A DNA stretch of 64,000 nucleotides from CAUPWF01 sp036656795. GTDB taxonomy: Bacteria > Bacillota > Clostridia > Lachnospirales > Lachnospiraceae. Each line of letters starts with the position of its first letter. The stretch's first letter is position 1. The notes under the pieces were generated by a model, which saw only the letters and a list, made by a program, of their open reading frames with translations, was not told where the DNA came from and ran no database searches. This document shows positions 1 through 8,694 of this stretch, piece by piece. A program made the position numbers and the translations under genes. The DNA lies in contig JAVXHR010000004.1 in NCBI GenBank assembly GCA_036656795.1, positions 1 through 64,000 on the forward strand, written 5' to 3'.

Positions 1-85
1 GCGGAAATTTTCAAGGTTGTTTTGTCTATTGTTTAATTATCAATGTTCTGTGTTGTGTTGCTCACTACCTGCGAGCGACTTATTC

Positions 86-114
86 AGAATAACACCATGG
101 TCCACTAATGTCAA
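86..114 (-). promoter_or_regulatory. Promoter at head of probable rRNA operon leader
   Basis: On the minus strand TTGACA (109-114) is followed after exactly 17 bases by TATTCT (86-91). The transcript would run leftwards through an AT-rich stretch (about 1-80) containing CCTTGAAAATT and ATTGATAATTAAACAATAG. From memory these resemble the antitermination/processing boxes upstream of 16S rRNA in clostridia. No protein gene is apparent in 1-200. The rRNA genes themselves would lie outside the window, so their identity is an inference. Confidence 0.5.
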
Positions 115-200
115 CGTTTTTTTTCATTTTTTTTATTTTTCGCTGTTTTTAGACAGATTCCCCAATTTCTCGTCATTTAAAATCCTATTTTACGTCATTT

Positions 201-1556
201 TTACAACAGGTTTATAGCCTCACTAATATTCTTCACTCCCAGCACTTGAATTCCTTTTATATTTTTTACCGCCTCTTTTGAAACGCTTGGCATAATGCAA
301 GTTTTAAATCCCAACTTTTTCGCTTCTGTTACACGTTGTTCCGGCATACTGACCGCTCGAACTTCACCACTTAGGCCTACCTCACCAAAGACAATTGTCT
401 TCTCATCAATAGGTTTATTTTTATAGCTGGATACAAGTGCCATTACAATTCCAAGGTCCACCGCTGGCTCATTAATCTTAATCCCACCTGCAATATTCAC
501 ATAAGCATCCGAATTCGAAAGCTGCAATCCCAATCTTTTCTCCAAAACTGCCATCAACAGATTAACACGATTATAATCCGTTCCCGCTGCCGTTCGTCTT
601 GGCATTCCGAAATTACTGGAACATACCAGTGCTTGAATTTCTATCAAAATAGGACGTGTTCCCTCCATAGAACATGCTACTACAGAACCTGATGCGTGTT
701 CCGGTTTTCCATTTAACATAAATTCCGATGGATTCTCCACTTCAATCAGACCTGCCTGTCGCATCTCAAATACGCCAATTTCATCGGTAGAACCAAATCG
801 ATTCTTTACTCCACGAAGAATTCGATAGGACGCATGACGGTCTCCTTCAAAATAAAGCACTGTATCCACCATATGTTCTAAAACCCTTGGTCCTGCCACT
901 GTTCCCTCTTTTGTAACATGTCCCACTAAGAAAATCGAGATTCCAAGCCCTTTTGCAATTTGCATAAATGCATTGGTTGATTCTCTAACCTGTGATACAC
1001 TTCCGGGAGCCGAAGCCACGCTTTCATTATACATAGTCTGAATAGAATCAATAATGACTACTTCCGGTTTTTTCTTTTCTATAACTGTACGAATAATGTC
1101 AAGATTTGTCTCACACAACAATAATAGATCATCTGTAAAATCACCAATTCGTTTTGCCCTTAATTTAATCTGCTTTAGGGATTCCTCTCCCGATATGTAT
1201 AGAAGTTTTCTCTTTGCCTCTCCAAGTCGTTGACAAACCTGTAACAGCAATGTAGATTTCCCGATTCCCGGATCTCCGCCAACTAAGATCAGCGAACCAG
1301 GAACAATTCCCCCTCCCAACACCCGATCAAGTTCTTTAATGTGAGTATATATTCGTTCTTCCTTATCAGTTGTAACACTTGATAATGTAACCGCTTCCAC
1401 ATCTCTTGCCTGTTTGGAAATGCGCGTCTTTACAGTAGATACCTGTTCTTCTGCAAAGGTATTCCATTCTTTACACATTGGACATTGTCCAAGCCATTTG
1501 TGTTCCTCGTGTCCACAGTTCTGACAAAAAAACACACTTTTTTTCCCACTTGCCAT
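201..1556 (-). CDS. radA: DNA repair protein RadA (Sms)
   Basis: A 451-residue RecA-superfamily ATPase that promotes branch migration during recombinational repair in the cytoplasm. Visible features in order: an N-terminal four-cysteine zinc finger (C11, C14, C25, C28), Walker A GGDPGIGKST at 93-102, the RadA-specific KNRFG motif near residue 250, and a C-terminal Lon-like domain including NIAGGIKINEPA. Length is normal for the family. It lies last in a cluster with clpC, echoing the clpC-radA order of Bacillus. A hairpin terminator just upstream (1579-1606) suggests the preceding small gene ends separately, so radA may have its own promoter or depend on read-through. Confidence 0.97.
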   Translation of the reverse strand: MASGKKSVFFCQNCGHEEHKWLGQCPMCKEWNTFAEEQVSTVKTRISKQARDVEAVTLSSVTTDKEERIYTHIKELDRVLGGGIVPGSLILVGGDPGIGKSTLLLQVCQRLGEAKRKLLYISGEESLKQIKLRAKRIGDFTDDLLLLCETNLDIIRTVIEKKKPEVVIIDSIQTMYNESVASAPGSVSQVRESTNAFMQIAKGLGISIFLVGHVTKEGTVAGPRVLEHMVDTVLYFEGDRHASYRILRGVKNRFGSTDEIGVFEMRQAGLIEVENPSEFMLNGKPEHASGSVVACSMEGTRPILIEIQALVCSSNFGMPRRTAAGTDYNRVNLLMAVLEKRLGLQLSNSDAYVNIAGGIKINEPAVDLGIVMALVSSYKNKPIDEKTIVFGEVGLSGEVRAVSMPEQRVTEAKKLGFKTCIMPSVSKEAVKNIKGIQVLGVKNISEAINLL

Positions 1557-1578
1557 ATCCTTCTCCTTTTGGTAACAA

Positions 1579-1606
1579 AAGAGGATTGCAGTCTCGCAAC
1601 CCTCTT
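1579..1606 (-). terminator. Rho-independent terminator before radA
   Basis: An 11-bp stem with one G-U/A-type imperfection (AAGAGGGTTGC / GCAATCCTCTT on the minus strand), loop GAGACT, followed by TTTTG. It lies directly downstream of the 137-residue gene at 1691-2104 and 20 bases before radA. Confidence 0.75.
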
Positions 1607-1690
1607 ATATCTTCACGTATCCTAATCATAGTAGATACTTTGTTTCTTCTTTGTTTCTTCTTTGCTGCTCCTTCGCAATACTCTTACTTG

Positions 1691-2104
1691 TTACATTCTA
1701 ATCACTTTCACAGCAACACTAACATCTTCATTCAGCTCTGCACTGACACTTAATTTGCCACTTAAATTGGTTGACATCTTCCCTACCGTTGCACCGTCTA
1801 CATATACTTCATACTCTTGTTCCGGTTCTAATTCTAAAGTAAATTGTGCATCTTTCGGACCAGATACACAAAACGAAAGCACTTCCTCTTCAACTTTCAA
1901 ATTCTCAACTGTTGTACCTGGAACAGACTCATATACAAACATTCCATTCTTTTCTAACTTCGTAATTTCCTTAAATGTCTTTACTTTGTACAAATCCCCC
2001 TCATGCTCAAAACCATCTAACTTGGTCTTTGCATCCAATGTGTAATCCCCAAAACTAAGTGTTCCATCTGCTTCAGCTCTTAACAATTCTTTTACTACAG
2101 CCAT
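1691..2104 (-). CDS. Conserved acidic beta-rich protein of unknown function
   Basis: 137 residues, strongly acidic, with no signal peptide or membrane segment. It starts MAVVKELLRAEADGTLSFGDY and has a repetitive, beta-strand-like pattern with short hydrophobic stretches. The start is supported by AGGAGG eight bases upstream (near 2110). Similar Lachnospiraceae proteins are, as far as I recall, labelled 'endosialidase', but nothing in this short sequence supports a sialidase catalytic domain. It sits between clpC and radA, which hints at stress or housekeeping use. The function is unknown. Confidence 0.75.
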   Translation of the reverse strand: MAVVKELLRAEADGTLSFGDYTLDAKTKLDGFEHEGDLYKVKTFKEITKLEKNGMFVYESVPGTTVENLKVEEEVLSFCVSGPKDAQFTLELEPEQEYEVYVDGATVGKMSTNLSGKLSVSAELNEDVSVAVKVIRM

Positions 2105-2183
2105 GTTTGGTATCCTCCTAAGGTATATCTGAATTTCATATTTATCCTCTTGCCATCATTATATAATAAATCCGTCATGATTT

Positions 2184-4628
2184 CTAGTTCTTTATCGTCT
2201 TTGGGAAAAATTTAATTTCTTTTTTAGAAATTCCAACTTCCACAACTGAATCCGAGCTTATCTCGCCACTTAAGATTGCTTCAGCCATTCGGTCTTCTAG
2301 TTCATTCTGGATTGCTCTGCGTAGTGGTCTTGCACCATATTTCTGATCGGTGCCTTTTTCCACTATATAATTTTTAACAGAATCACGAATAACCAATTGC
2401 ATATTTAATTGTTTCTTCGCTCTTAGAATCAATTCTTTACACATTAAACTTACAATCTGCTTCATATGTTCCTTATCTAAAGAATGAAATACAATAATTT
2501 CATCAATTCTGTTTAGAAATTCCGGGCGAAACAATATCTTGACCTCGTCCATTACATTGGATTTCATGCGCTTATAATCACCACTTACATCTTCTTTTGA
2601 TACAAATCCCAACTTCTTGGGATCAATAATTGCTTGGGCTCCCGCATTGGACGTCATAATAATTACGGTATTGCGAAAATCTACTTTTCGTCCCTGCGAA
2701 TCTGTAATATGACCATCGTCTAAAACTTGTAATAAGATATTAAACACATCAGGATGTGCTTTCTCTATTTCGTCAAACAATATAACCGCATATGGATTAC
2801 GGCGCACCTTCTCACTGAGTTGTCCTCCATCTTCATGCCCTACATATCCGGGAGGTGACCCAATCATCTTCGCAACACTATGACGTTCCATATATTCAGA
2901 CATATCAATACGAATCATGGATTCCTCATTTCCAAATAATGTCTCTGCCAATGCCTTGGATAATTCCGTCTTTCCTACTCCTGTTGGTCCTAAAAACAGA
3001 AAAGAACCTATCGGACGCTTGGGATCTTTCAGACCTACACGACCACGCTTTACTGCCTTGGCCACTGCACTAACTGCTTCCTCCTGTCCAATCACTCTCT
3101 TGTGTAATGTGGACTCTAATTTTTGTAGTCTTGCACTTTCATCTTCTTCCAGCTTTTGTACTGGAATCTTAGTCCACACCGAAATCACTTCTGCAATATC
3201 TTCACTATCCACTACTATTTTTTTCATTGCATTATTTTTACGAAAACGTTTTTTTACACTTTCCAATTTTTTCTCTGCCTCTATCTGTGCTTTGTGTAAT
3301 TGTGACGCCTCCTCCATATTGCCTTCCTTAATTGTAGTTTCCTTTTTCAGCATGATTTCATGAATCTCTTCTTCCAGACGAGCTAAACTATCCGGAACTT
3401 TAAATCCTTTCAGGCTAGCTTTTGAACAAGTTTCATCCAATACGTCAATTGCTTTATCCGGCAGATGTCTATCGTTTACATAGCGCTGCGTTAATTGAAC
3501 CGCCGAAGATAGCGCCTCCTCTGTTATCTGCACATTATGATGTTCTTCATATTTACTTTGAAGTCCTTGTAAGATGCGAAGACAATGTTCTTCCGTTGGT
3601 TCTTCAACCACAATCGGTTGAAAACGACGTTCTAAAGCAGCATCTTTTTCCACATATTTACGATATTCCGTAAGAGTTGTTGCCCCTACTAATTGGAGTT
3701 CTCCTCTTGCCAAAGACGGTTTTAAAATATTAGAAGCATCGATTGCACCTTCCGCACCACCTGCTCCGATCATCGTATGCATTTCATCTAAGAATAAGAT
3801 GATATTTCCCGCTCCTTTTACTTCCTGAATCAATCGTTTCATACGGTCTTCAAATTCTCCACGATACTTAGATCCTGCAATCATTCCCGCCAGATCCAAT
3901 ACGACAATTCTCTTATCTTTCATACTTTCCGGCACAATTCCCGCCGCAATCTGAAGCGCTAATCCCTCAATAATTGCCGTCTTCCCAACCCCCGGTTCTC
4001 CTACAAGACACGGATTATTCTTATTTCTTCGACTCAGTACCTGCATCAATCTGTGGATTTCTTCTTCCCGACCAATAACCGGATCTAGCTTTCCGTCTTC
4101 TGCCTGGCTTGTTAAGTCTGTTCCATATTGATCGATGGTATTGCCTTTTTTGCCACCTTCCTCTTGCATCTCATCTTGATATAGACTTGGGTCCACTCCA
4201 ATGGCCACCAATATATCCTGATATATCTTTTGAAGATTCATATTCAGTGTTAATAGTGTGCGGGTTGCTACACAATCCACATCCTTTATAATTGCCATCA
4301 ACATATGTTCGGTTCCTATTTTCTTGGAATGAAAACGTTGGGCCTCCATCTTACTTTCCTCTAAAATATATTCCAGTCTAGGACTTAATTCCAGCCTATC
4401 ATACGCCCTAATAGCACCCACTGGTGATACCAATTCATCTACTACCTTAATTACCGCCGCTTCTTTTAAGCCACTCATCTCCAGTACTTGACTTGCAACG
4501 CCTGAATAAACACGTTTTAATCCTAATAATAGATGTTCGGTACCCACGTATGGATGTTTAAATTGACGTGCTATCTTTTTCGCCATCTGTAATACTTCTT
4601 GGGCCTGATTTGTATAATTGCTCTGCAT
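2184..4628 (-). CDS. clpC: ATP-dependent Clp protease ATPase subunit ClpC
   Basis: 814-residue Hsp100 AAA+ unfoldase that feeds substrates to ClpP. In order: two N-terminal Clp-N repeats (about 1-145), first AAA module with Walker A GEPGVGKT (near 210), a UVR-like coiled middle segment (about 405-470), second AAA module with Walker A GPTGVGKT (near 550), and the C-terminal D2-small domain. The middle region and lack of a zinc finger fit ClpC rather than ClpB or ClpX. The start lies 9 bases after the stop of the GntR gene, so the two are almost certainly cotranscribed. The usual ctsR-mcsA-mcsB partners are absent. Confidence 0.96.
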   Translation of the reverse strand: MQSNYTNQAQEVLQMAKKIARQFKHPYVGTEHLLLGLKRVYSGVASQVLEMSGLKEAAVIKVVDELVSPVGAIRAYDRLELSPRLEYILEESKMEAQRFHSKKIGTEHMLMAIIKDVDCVATRTLLTLNMNLQKIYQDILVAIGVDPSLYQDEMQEEGGKKGNTIDQYGTDLTSQAEDGKLDPVIGREEEIHRLMQVLSRRNKNNPCLVGEPGVGKTAIIEGLALQIAAGIVPESMKDKRIVVLDLAGMIAGSKYRGEFEDRMKRLIQEVKGAGNIILFLDEMHTMIGAGGAEGAIDASNILKPSLARGELQLVGATTLTEYRKYVEKDAALERRFQPIVVEEPTEEHCLRILQGLQSKYEEHHNVQITEEALSSAVQLTQRYVNDRHLPDKAIDVLDETCSKASLKGFKVPDSLARLEEEIHEIMLKKETTIKEGNMEEASQLHKAQIEAEKKLESVKKRFRKNNAMKKIVVDSEDIAEVISVWTKIPVQKLEEDESARLQKLESTLHKRVIGQEEAVSAVAKAVKRGRVGLKDPKRPIGSFLFLGPTGVGKTELSKALAETLFGNEESMIRIDMSEYMERHSVAKMIGSPPGYVGHEDGGQLSEKVRRNPYAVILFDEIEKAHPDVFNILLQVLDDGHITDSQGRKVDFRNTVIIMTSNAGAQAIIDPKKLGFVSKEDVSGDYKRMKSNVMDEVKILFRPEFLNRIDEIIVFHSLDKEHMKQIVSLMCKELILRAKKQLNMQLVIRDSVKNYIVEKGTDQKYGARPLRRAIQNELEDRMAEAILSGEISSDSVVEVGISKKEIKFFPKTIKN

Positions 4629-4637
4629 ACTGTCCTC

Positions 4638-5009
4638 CTATACTCTATACTCCGCATATATTTCTTCTACCAATTCATGCACTTCTTCTTTTGCAATTCC
4701 TTTACAACTTCCTTCTGCCAACAATATCTTTAATTGTTCCTTCATATCTGCTATCGCCTGCAATTTATCGAGATTCAATGCAATCACTGCGCCATTCCTT
4801 CTATCTAGTTGAATAAACCCTTCTTGCTTTAGAACACTATAAGCCTTATTCACTGTATGCATATTGATGCCAATATGGTCTGCTAATTGACGCACCGATG
4901 GTAGAGCCTCACCTTCTTGAATTGTAGCAGTTGCAATTCCAATAATAATCTGATTACGTAACTGAATATAAATAGCCTCATTGCTATTAAAGTCAATCTC
5001 AATGAACAT
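4638..5009 (-). CDS. GntR-family regulator, YtrA-like short form
   Basis: 123 residues. Residues 1-75 form a GntR-type winged helix (AIYIQLRNQIIIGIATATI, then LPSVRQLADHIGINMHTVNKAYSVLKQEGF). The remaining ~45 residues are a short helical tail, as in the YtrA subfamily, which lacks a large ligand-binding domain. Start supported by AAGGTG eight bases upstream. It is the first gene of the clpC operon and is therefore a candidate autoregulator of clpC expression, in the position CtsR has elsewhere. YtrA proteins usually accompany ABC transporters; none is visible here. Confidence 0.9.
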   Translation of the reverse strand: MFIEIDFNSNEAIYIQLRNQIIIGIATATIQEGEALPSVRQLADHIGINMHTVNKAYSVLKQEGFIQLDRRNGAVIALNLDKLQAIADMKEQLKILLAEGSCKGIAKEEVHELVEEIYAEYRV

Positions 5010-5035
5010 ACTATCACCTTTTTCTCTTCTGATTG

Positions 5036-5074
5036 CAAAAAAGATTCAACACCAGTAACATGTATGAATCCTTT
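5036..5074 (-). terminator. Terminator after purD
   Basis: On the minus strand AAAGGATTCA pairs with TGAATCTTT (one bulged G) around a ~16-base loop, followed by six T residues. It lies just past the purD stop and closes the purEMND operon. Confidence 0.75.
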
Positions 5075-5098
5075 TCTGTGATTTTTGGCTTCTCATTC

Positions 5099-6370
5099 CT
5101 ATGCTTCATCAATTGCTTTGCCAATATCATTTCTTTTATATTTGTTCTCAAATTGTATCCATTCTGTGGCATGGTATGCATTCTTTCTCGCTTCTTTTAG
5201 ATCTTTTCCTTTTGCCGTAATGCCCAGTACGCGTCCACCATTTGTTACAATTTTATTGCCTTCAAATCTGGTGCCTGCATGAAAACAATAGTAACCATCA
5301 TGCTTTTTAAATTCTTCGAATCCTGTAATTGGAAACCCTTTATCGTATTTTTGTGGATACCCATCAGACGCCAATACAACACACACTGCTGCATTATCTT
5401 CAAATTCCAACTGAATCCGGTCTAATGTTCCATCAATACAAGCTTCCATTACTTCCACAATATCATTTTTCATACGTGGCAACACAACCTGTGCCTCCGG
5501 ATCCCCAAATCTTGCATTATATTCCAATACTTTAGGGCCTTCTTTTGTAAGCATCAATCCAAAGAATATAATTCCTTTGAATGGTCTGCCTTCCGCTTTC
5601 ATAGCATCTACCGTTGTCTGATAGACATATCGATTACAAAACTCTTCCACTTCTTTTGTATAAAAAGGACTTGGAGAAAACGTTCCCATCCCTCCTGTAT
5701 TCAGACCTTGATCTCCATCTTTTGCACGCTTATGGTCTTGCGCTGAAGTCATAGTCTTTACTGTATTCCCATCTACAAAAGACAGCACCGATACCTCTCG
5801 CCCTGTCATAAACTCTTCAATAACCATTGTATTCCCTGCGGCGCCAAATTGTTTATCTAACATAATGGTTTTCACACCATTTGTTGCCTCCTCTAACGTA
5901 TTACAGATAAGCACCCCTTTTCCAAGTGCCAACCCATCTGCTTTTAGTACTACCGGGAACTTTGCGGTCTCTAAATATGTATAAGCGGACTTTGCATCGG
6001 TAAAGTTCTCGTATCCTGCAGTTGGAATCCGGTATTTTTTCATCAGGTCTTTGGAAAATGCCTTGGACCCCTCTAGAATAGCCGCTGCTTTATTAGGCCC
6101 AAATGCCCGAAGTCCTTGTGCTTCCAAAGCATCAATCAGTCCTCCTACCAAAGGATCGTCCATTCCAACAATTGTCAAATCAATCTGATATTCTTTGGCG
6201 AAAGCCACTAACTTATCAAATTCCATGGCTGTAATATCCACACATTCTGCATATTCAGCAATCCCTGCATTTCCCGGAGCACAATATATCTTATTTACTT
6301 TATCGCTCTTTGCAACCGAACATGCAATTGCATGTTCTCTACCGCCACTACCAACAATTAATACCTTCAT
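5099..6370 (-). CDS. purD: Phosphoribosylamine-glycine ligase
   Basis: 423-residue ATP-grasp enzyme that joins glycine to phosphoribosylamine to make GAR, step 2 of purine synthesis. The N-terminal motif MKVLIVGSGGREHAIA, ATP-grasp segment VVLKADGLALGKGV (about 140-153) and GLNTGGMGTFSP (about 225-236) are characteristic. Length is typical. It is the last gene of purE-purM-purN-purD, 13 bases after purN and followed by a terminator. All operon genes point the same way with little spacing, so coordinated control from the purE promoter is expected. Confidence 0.98.
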   Translation of the reverse strand: MKVLIVGSGGREHAIACSVAKSDKVNKIYCAPGNAGIAEYAECVDITAMEFDKLVAFAKEYQIDLTIVGMDDPLVGGLIDALEAQGLRAFGPNKAAAILEGSKAFSKDLMKKYRIPTAGYENFTDAKSAYTYLETAKFPVVLKADGLALGKGVLICNTLEEATNGVKTIMLDKQFGAAGNTMVIEEFMTGREVSVLSFVDGNTVKTMTSAQDHKRAKDGDQGLNTGGMGTFSPSPFYTKEVEEFCNRYVYQTTVDAMKAEGRPFKGIIFFGLMLTKEGPKVLEYNARFGDPEAQVVLPRMKNDIVEVMEACIDGTLDRIQLEFEDNAAVCVVLASDGYPQKYDKGFPITGFEEFKKHDGYYCFHAGTRFEGNKIVTNGGRVLGITAKGKDLKEARKNAYHATEWIQFENKYKRNDIGKAIDEA

Positions 6371-6383
6371 AGATTCCTCTCCC

Positions 6384-7016
6384 TTATACCGATTCGCTTA
6401 TCACAACAATGCCATCTTCTATCTTCACTCTGCCATTGGCAATTAGTTGAATTGCTTCCGGCAATATCTTCCACTCTGCTTGTTCCATAACACGTTTCTG
6501 CAACGTCTTTGGAGTATCCCCCGGCACAACACTAACTGCCTTCTGTAAGATAATTGGTCCTGTGTCCGTACCTTCATCTACAAAGTGTACCGTTGCCCCT
6601 ACTACTTTTACACCTCGGGCAAGAGCGGCCTCATGTACTTTCAAACCATAATAACCCTTTCCACAAAATGAGGGAATCAAAGAAGGATGAATATTAATCA
6701 TCTGATTCCGATACTTTTTAATCATCGCTTCCGGAATTACAACTAAAAATCCTGCCAGTACAATCAGATCTGGATTCATACGTTCCACCTCTGTCATAAA
6801 TGCCTGATTAAATAGTTCTCTTGACGTAAAGTTCTTCGGTGAAATGCAGGTACAGGAAATTTGATGTTGCTTTGCACGTTCCAGCGCATATGCTTGTTGA
6901 TTATTGCTAATCACTCCAACAATTTCCGCATGTTCAATGGTTCCTTTGTCAATGGCATCTATCACCGCCTGTAGATTGGTTCCGCCACCGGATACTAACG
7001 CGACTATTTTTAGCAT
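6384..7016 (-). CDS. purN: Phosphoribosylglycinamide formyltransferase
   Basis: 210-residue folate-dependent GAR transformylase, step 3 of purine synthesis. VSGGGTNLQAVIDAI at the N-terminus binds phosphate; NIHPSLIPSFCGKGYYG holds the catalytic Asn/His, and DEGTDTGPIILQ holds the catalytic Asp. Its ATG overlaps the end of purM in an ATGCTAA arrangement (7-base overlap), indicating translational coupling. The formate-dependent PurT alternative is excluded by the fold-specific motifs. Confidence 0.98.
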   Translation of the reverse strand: MLKIVALVSGGGTNLQAVIDAIDKGTIEHAEIVGVISNNQQAYALERAKQHQISCTCISPKNFTSRELFNQAFMTEVERMNPDLIVLAGFLVVIPEAMIKKYRNQMINIHPSLIPSFCGKGYYGLKVHEAALARGVKVVGATVHFVDEGTDTGPIILQKAVSVVPGDTPKTLQKRVMEQAEWKILPEAIQLIANGRVKIEDGIVVISESV

Positions 7017-8035
7017 AAAGTAACTCCTTTATCACCTGCTTCAATATGTCCCACTACATAAGCATCTTCACCAGATGCCTTAAGCGCCTCCATGGTAGAA
7101 TCAACATCTGCTTTATCCACTGCCAATATCATACCAAGTCCCATATTAAATGTATTATACATTGCATCTTCCGGAATATCTCCATCTACTGCAAGCATCT
7201 CAAAGATAGGTGGTGTCGGATAGCTGTCTTTTTTCACAACTGCATGCACTCCATCGCATAACATACGTGGAATATTCTCATAAAATCCACCACCCGTAAT
7301 ATGGCTGCAGCCTTTGATACGTATCCCCGCCTCTTTAACCTGTCGTAATGCTTTTACATAGATCCTTGTTGGTGCTAATAATGCTTCTCCAAGTGTGCAT
7401 TGGAGGGAATCATAATATCTAGCAAGAGCTTCTTTTTTAATATCAAAAACCTTTCTTACTAAAGAAAATCCATTGCTATGAACACCGGAAGACAAGATTC
7501 CAATTAGCACATCACCGTCCTTTAATTCTTTTCCAGTAATCAAATCCTTTTCATCTACAATGCCCACTGCAAAACCGGCAAGATCATATTCCTCTTCCGG
7601 ATAAAATCCAGGCATCTCTGCTGTTTCCCCACCGATAAGTGCCGCTCCTGATTGTTTGCACCCCTCTGCAACGCCACTTACAATGGTCGCAATCTTTTCC
7701 GGTTCATTCCTCCCACAAGCAATGTAATCCAAGAAAAACAAAGGTTCTCCTCCTGCGCACGCAATATCATTCACACACATTGCCACACAATCAATTCCGA
7801 TTGTATGATGCTGTTCCATAATAAAAGCTAATTTTAATTTTGTTCCAACACCATCTGTGCCTGATACAAGTGTAGGTTTTTCCATATCCTTGAATTTTTC
7901 CATAGAAAACGCTCCAGAAAATCCTCCAATATTAGTCAATACCTCTGGTCTCATTGTCTGTTTGATATGCTCTTTCATTAATTCTACCGATTTGTAACCC
8001 GCCTCAATATCCACACCTGCATTTTTATAATTCAT
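7010..8035 (-). CDS. purM: Phosphoribosylformylglycinamidine cyclo-ligase (AIR synthetase)
   Basis: 341 residues; converts FGAM to AIR with ATP, step 5 of purine synthesis. Recognisable blocks: GTDGVGTKL near residue 60, GGETAEMPGFY near 135, and GGGFYENIPRM near 245. Length matches the family. It begins 17 bases after purE and overlaps purN by 7 bases. purL/purQ/purS, which make its substrate, are not in the window. Confidence 0.98.
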   Translation of the reverse strand: MNYKNAGVDIEAGYKSVELMKEHIKQTMRPEVLTNIGGFSGAFSMEKFKDMEKPTLVSGTDGVGTKLKLAFIMEQHHTIGIDCVAMCVNDIACAGGEPLFFLDYIACGRNEPEKIATIVSGVAEGCKQSGAALIGGETAEMPGFYPEEEYDLAGFAVGIVDEKDLITGKELKDGDVLIGILSSGVHSNGFSLVRKVFDIKKEALARYYDSLQCTLGEALLAPTRIYVKALRQVKEAGIRIKGCSHITGGGFYENIPRMLCDGVHAVVKKDSYPTPPIFEMLAVDGDIPEDAMYNTFNMGLGMILAVDKADVDSTMEALKASGEDAYVVGHIEAGDKGVTLC

Positions 8036-8052
8036 TTGTTTTCCTCCAATAA

Positions 8053-8565
8053 TTACATTTGTTTTAGATACTCTTTTCGTCCTAAATGTTCTAATTTTGA
8101 AGCTTTATCCTGTACTGTTTCTTTCATCTCTCGTGTATAAGACTTCAATGTTTCTAAAAGTGCTGCATCTGAAGTAGCCAGAATTCTTGCCGCTAAGATG
8201 GCAGCATTCACTCCTCCATCAATTGCAACTGTTGCAACGGGAATTCCCGGTGGCATCTGCACAATAGAATACAATGCATCTACCCCCTCCAAATTCTTTC
8301 CGGACATTGGAATCCCAATTACCGGCATCGGGAAAATTGCGGCGCACATTCCCGGAAGATGTGCCGCCATACCTGCTCCCGCTATAATTACTTTGAATCC
8401 TTTTTCTTCTGCGGATGTTGCATATTCATAAAATACATCCGGTTCACGGTGCGCTGAGATAATGGTCATCTCATAATCAATTCCAAACTTCTCCAGCATA
8501 TCTGCTGCTTTGCACATTACCTTCATATCCGAATCACTACCCATAACAATTCCTACTTTTGACAT
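8053..8565 (-). CDS. purE: N5-carboxyaminoimidazole ribonucleotide mutase
   Basis: 170 residues, class I PurE pattern: MGSDSDMKVM near the N-terminus for phosphate binding, SAHREPD with the catalytic His, and GIPVATVAIDGGVNAAILAARIL near the C-terminus. It isomerises N5-CAIR to CAIR. The partner purK is not in the window. It is the first gene of purEMND and has its own sigma-A promoter at 8625-8653 and a GAAAGGAAG ribosome site. Confidence 0.96.
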   Translation of the reverse strand: MSKVGIVMGSDSDMKVMCKAADMLEKFGIDYEMTIISAHREPDVFYEYATSAEEKGFKVIIAGAGMAAHLPGMCAAIFPMPVIGIPMSGKNLEGVDALYSIVQMPPGIPVATVAIDGGVNAAILAARILATSDAALLETLKSYTREMKETVQDKASKLEHLGRKEYLKQM

Positions 8566-8624
8566 CTTGTTCTTCCTTTCTCATTTATAAGTATTGTGAA
8601 TAAATATCGTTCTATTTATAAGCT

Positions 8625-8653
8625 ATTTTACTAATACATACGTATTATGTCAA
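8625..8653 (-). promoter_or_regulatory. Sigma-A promoter of purEMND with embedded inverted repeat
   Basis: Minus strand TTGACA (8648-8653), 17-base spacer, TAAAAT (8625-8630). The spacer carries an inverted repeat (AATAC-ATAC-GTATT, about 8633-8647), a candidate operator. No purine riboswitch or classical PurBox is visible between this promoter and purE. Confidence 0.7.
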
Positions 8654-8694
8654 CATCTCTATCTTATATTAGTAATTATATATTCTAATAACAA

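Noticed and set aside
17..217. 66-codon plus-strand frame at the left edge
   Set aside because: Low-complexity Phe/Leu-rich translation, no ribosome site, and it lies over a minus-strand promoter and leader.
1662..2045. Plus-strand frame over the 137-residue gene
   Set aside because: Ser/Thr-rich shadow of a real minus-strand gene that has its own ribosome site.
2105..2183. TATAAT-like sequence between clpC and the next gene
   Set aside because: No acceptable -35 at 16-18 bases, so promoter not listed.
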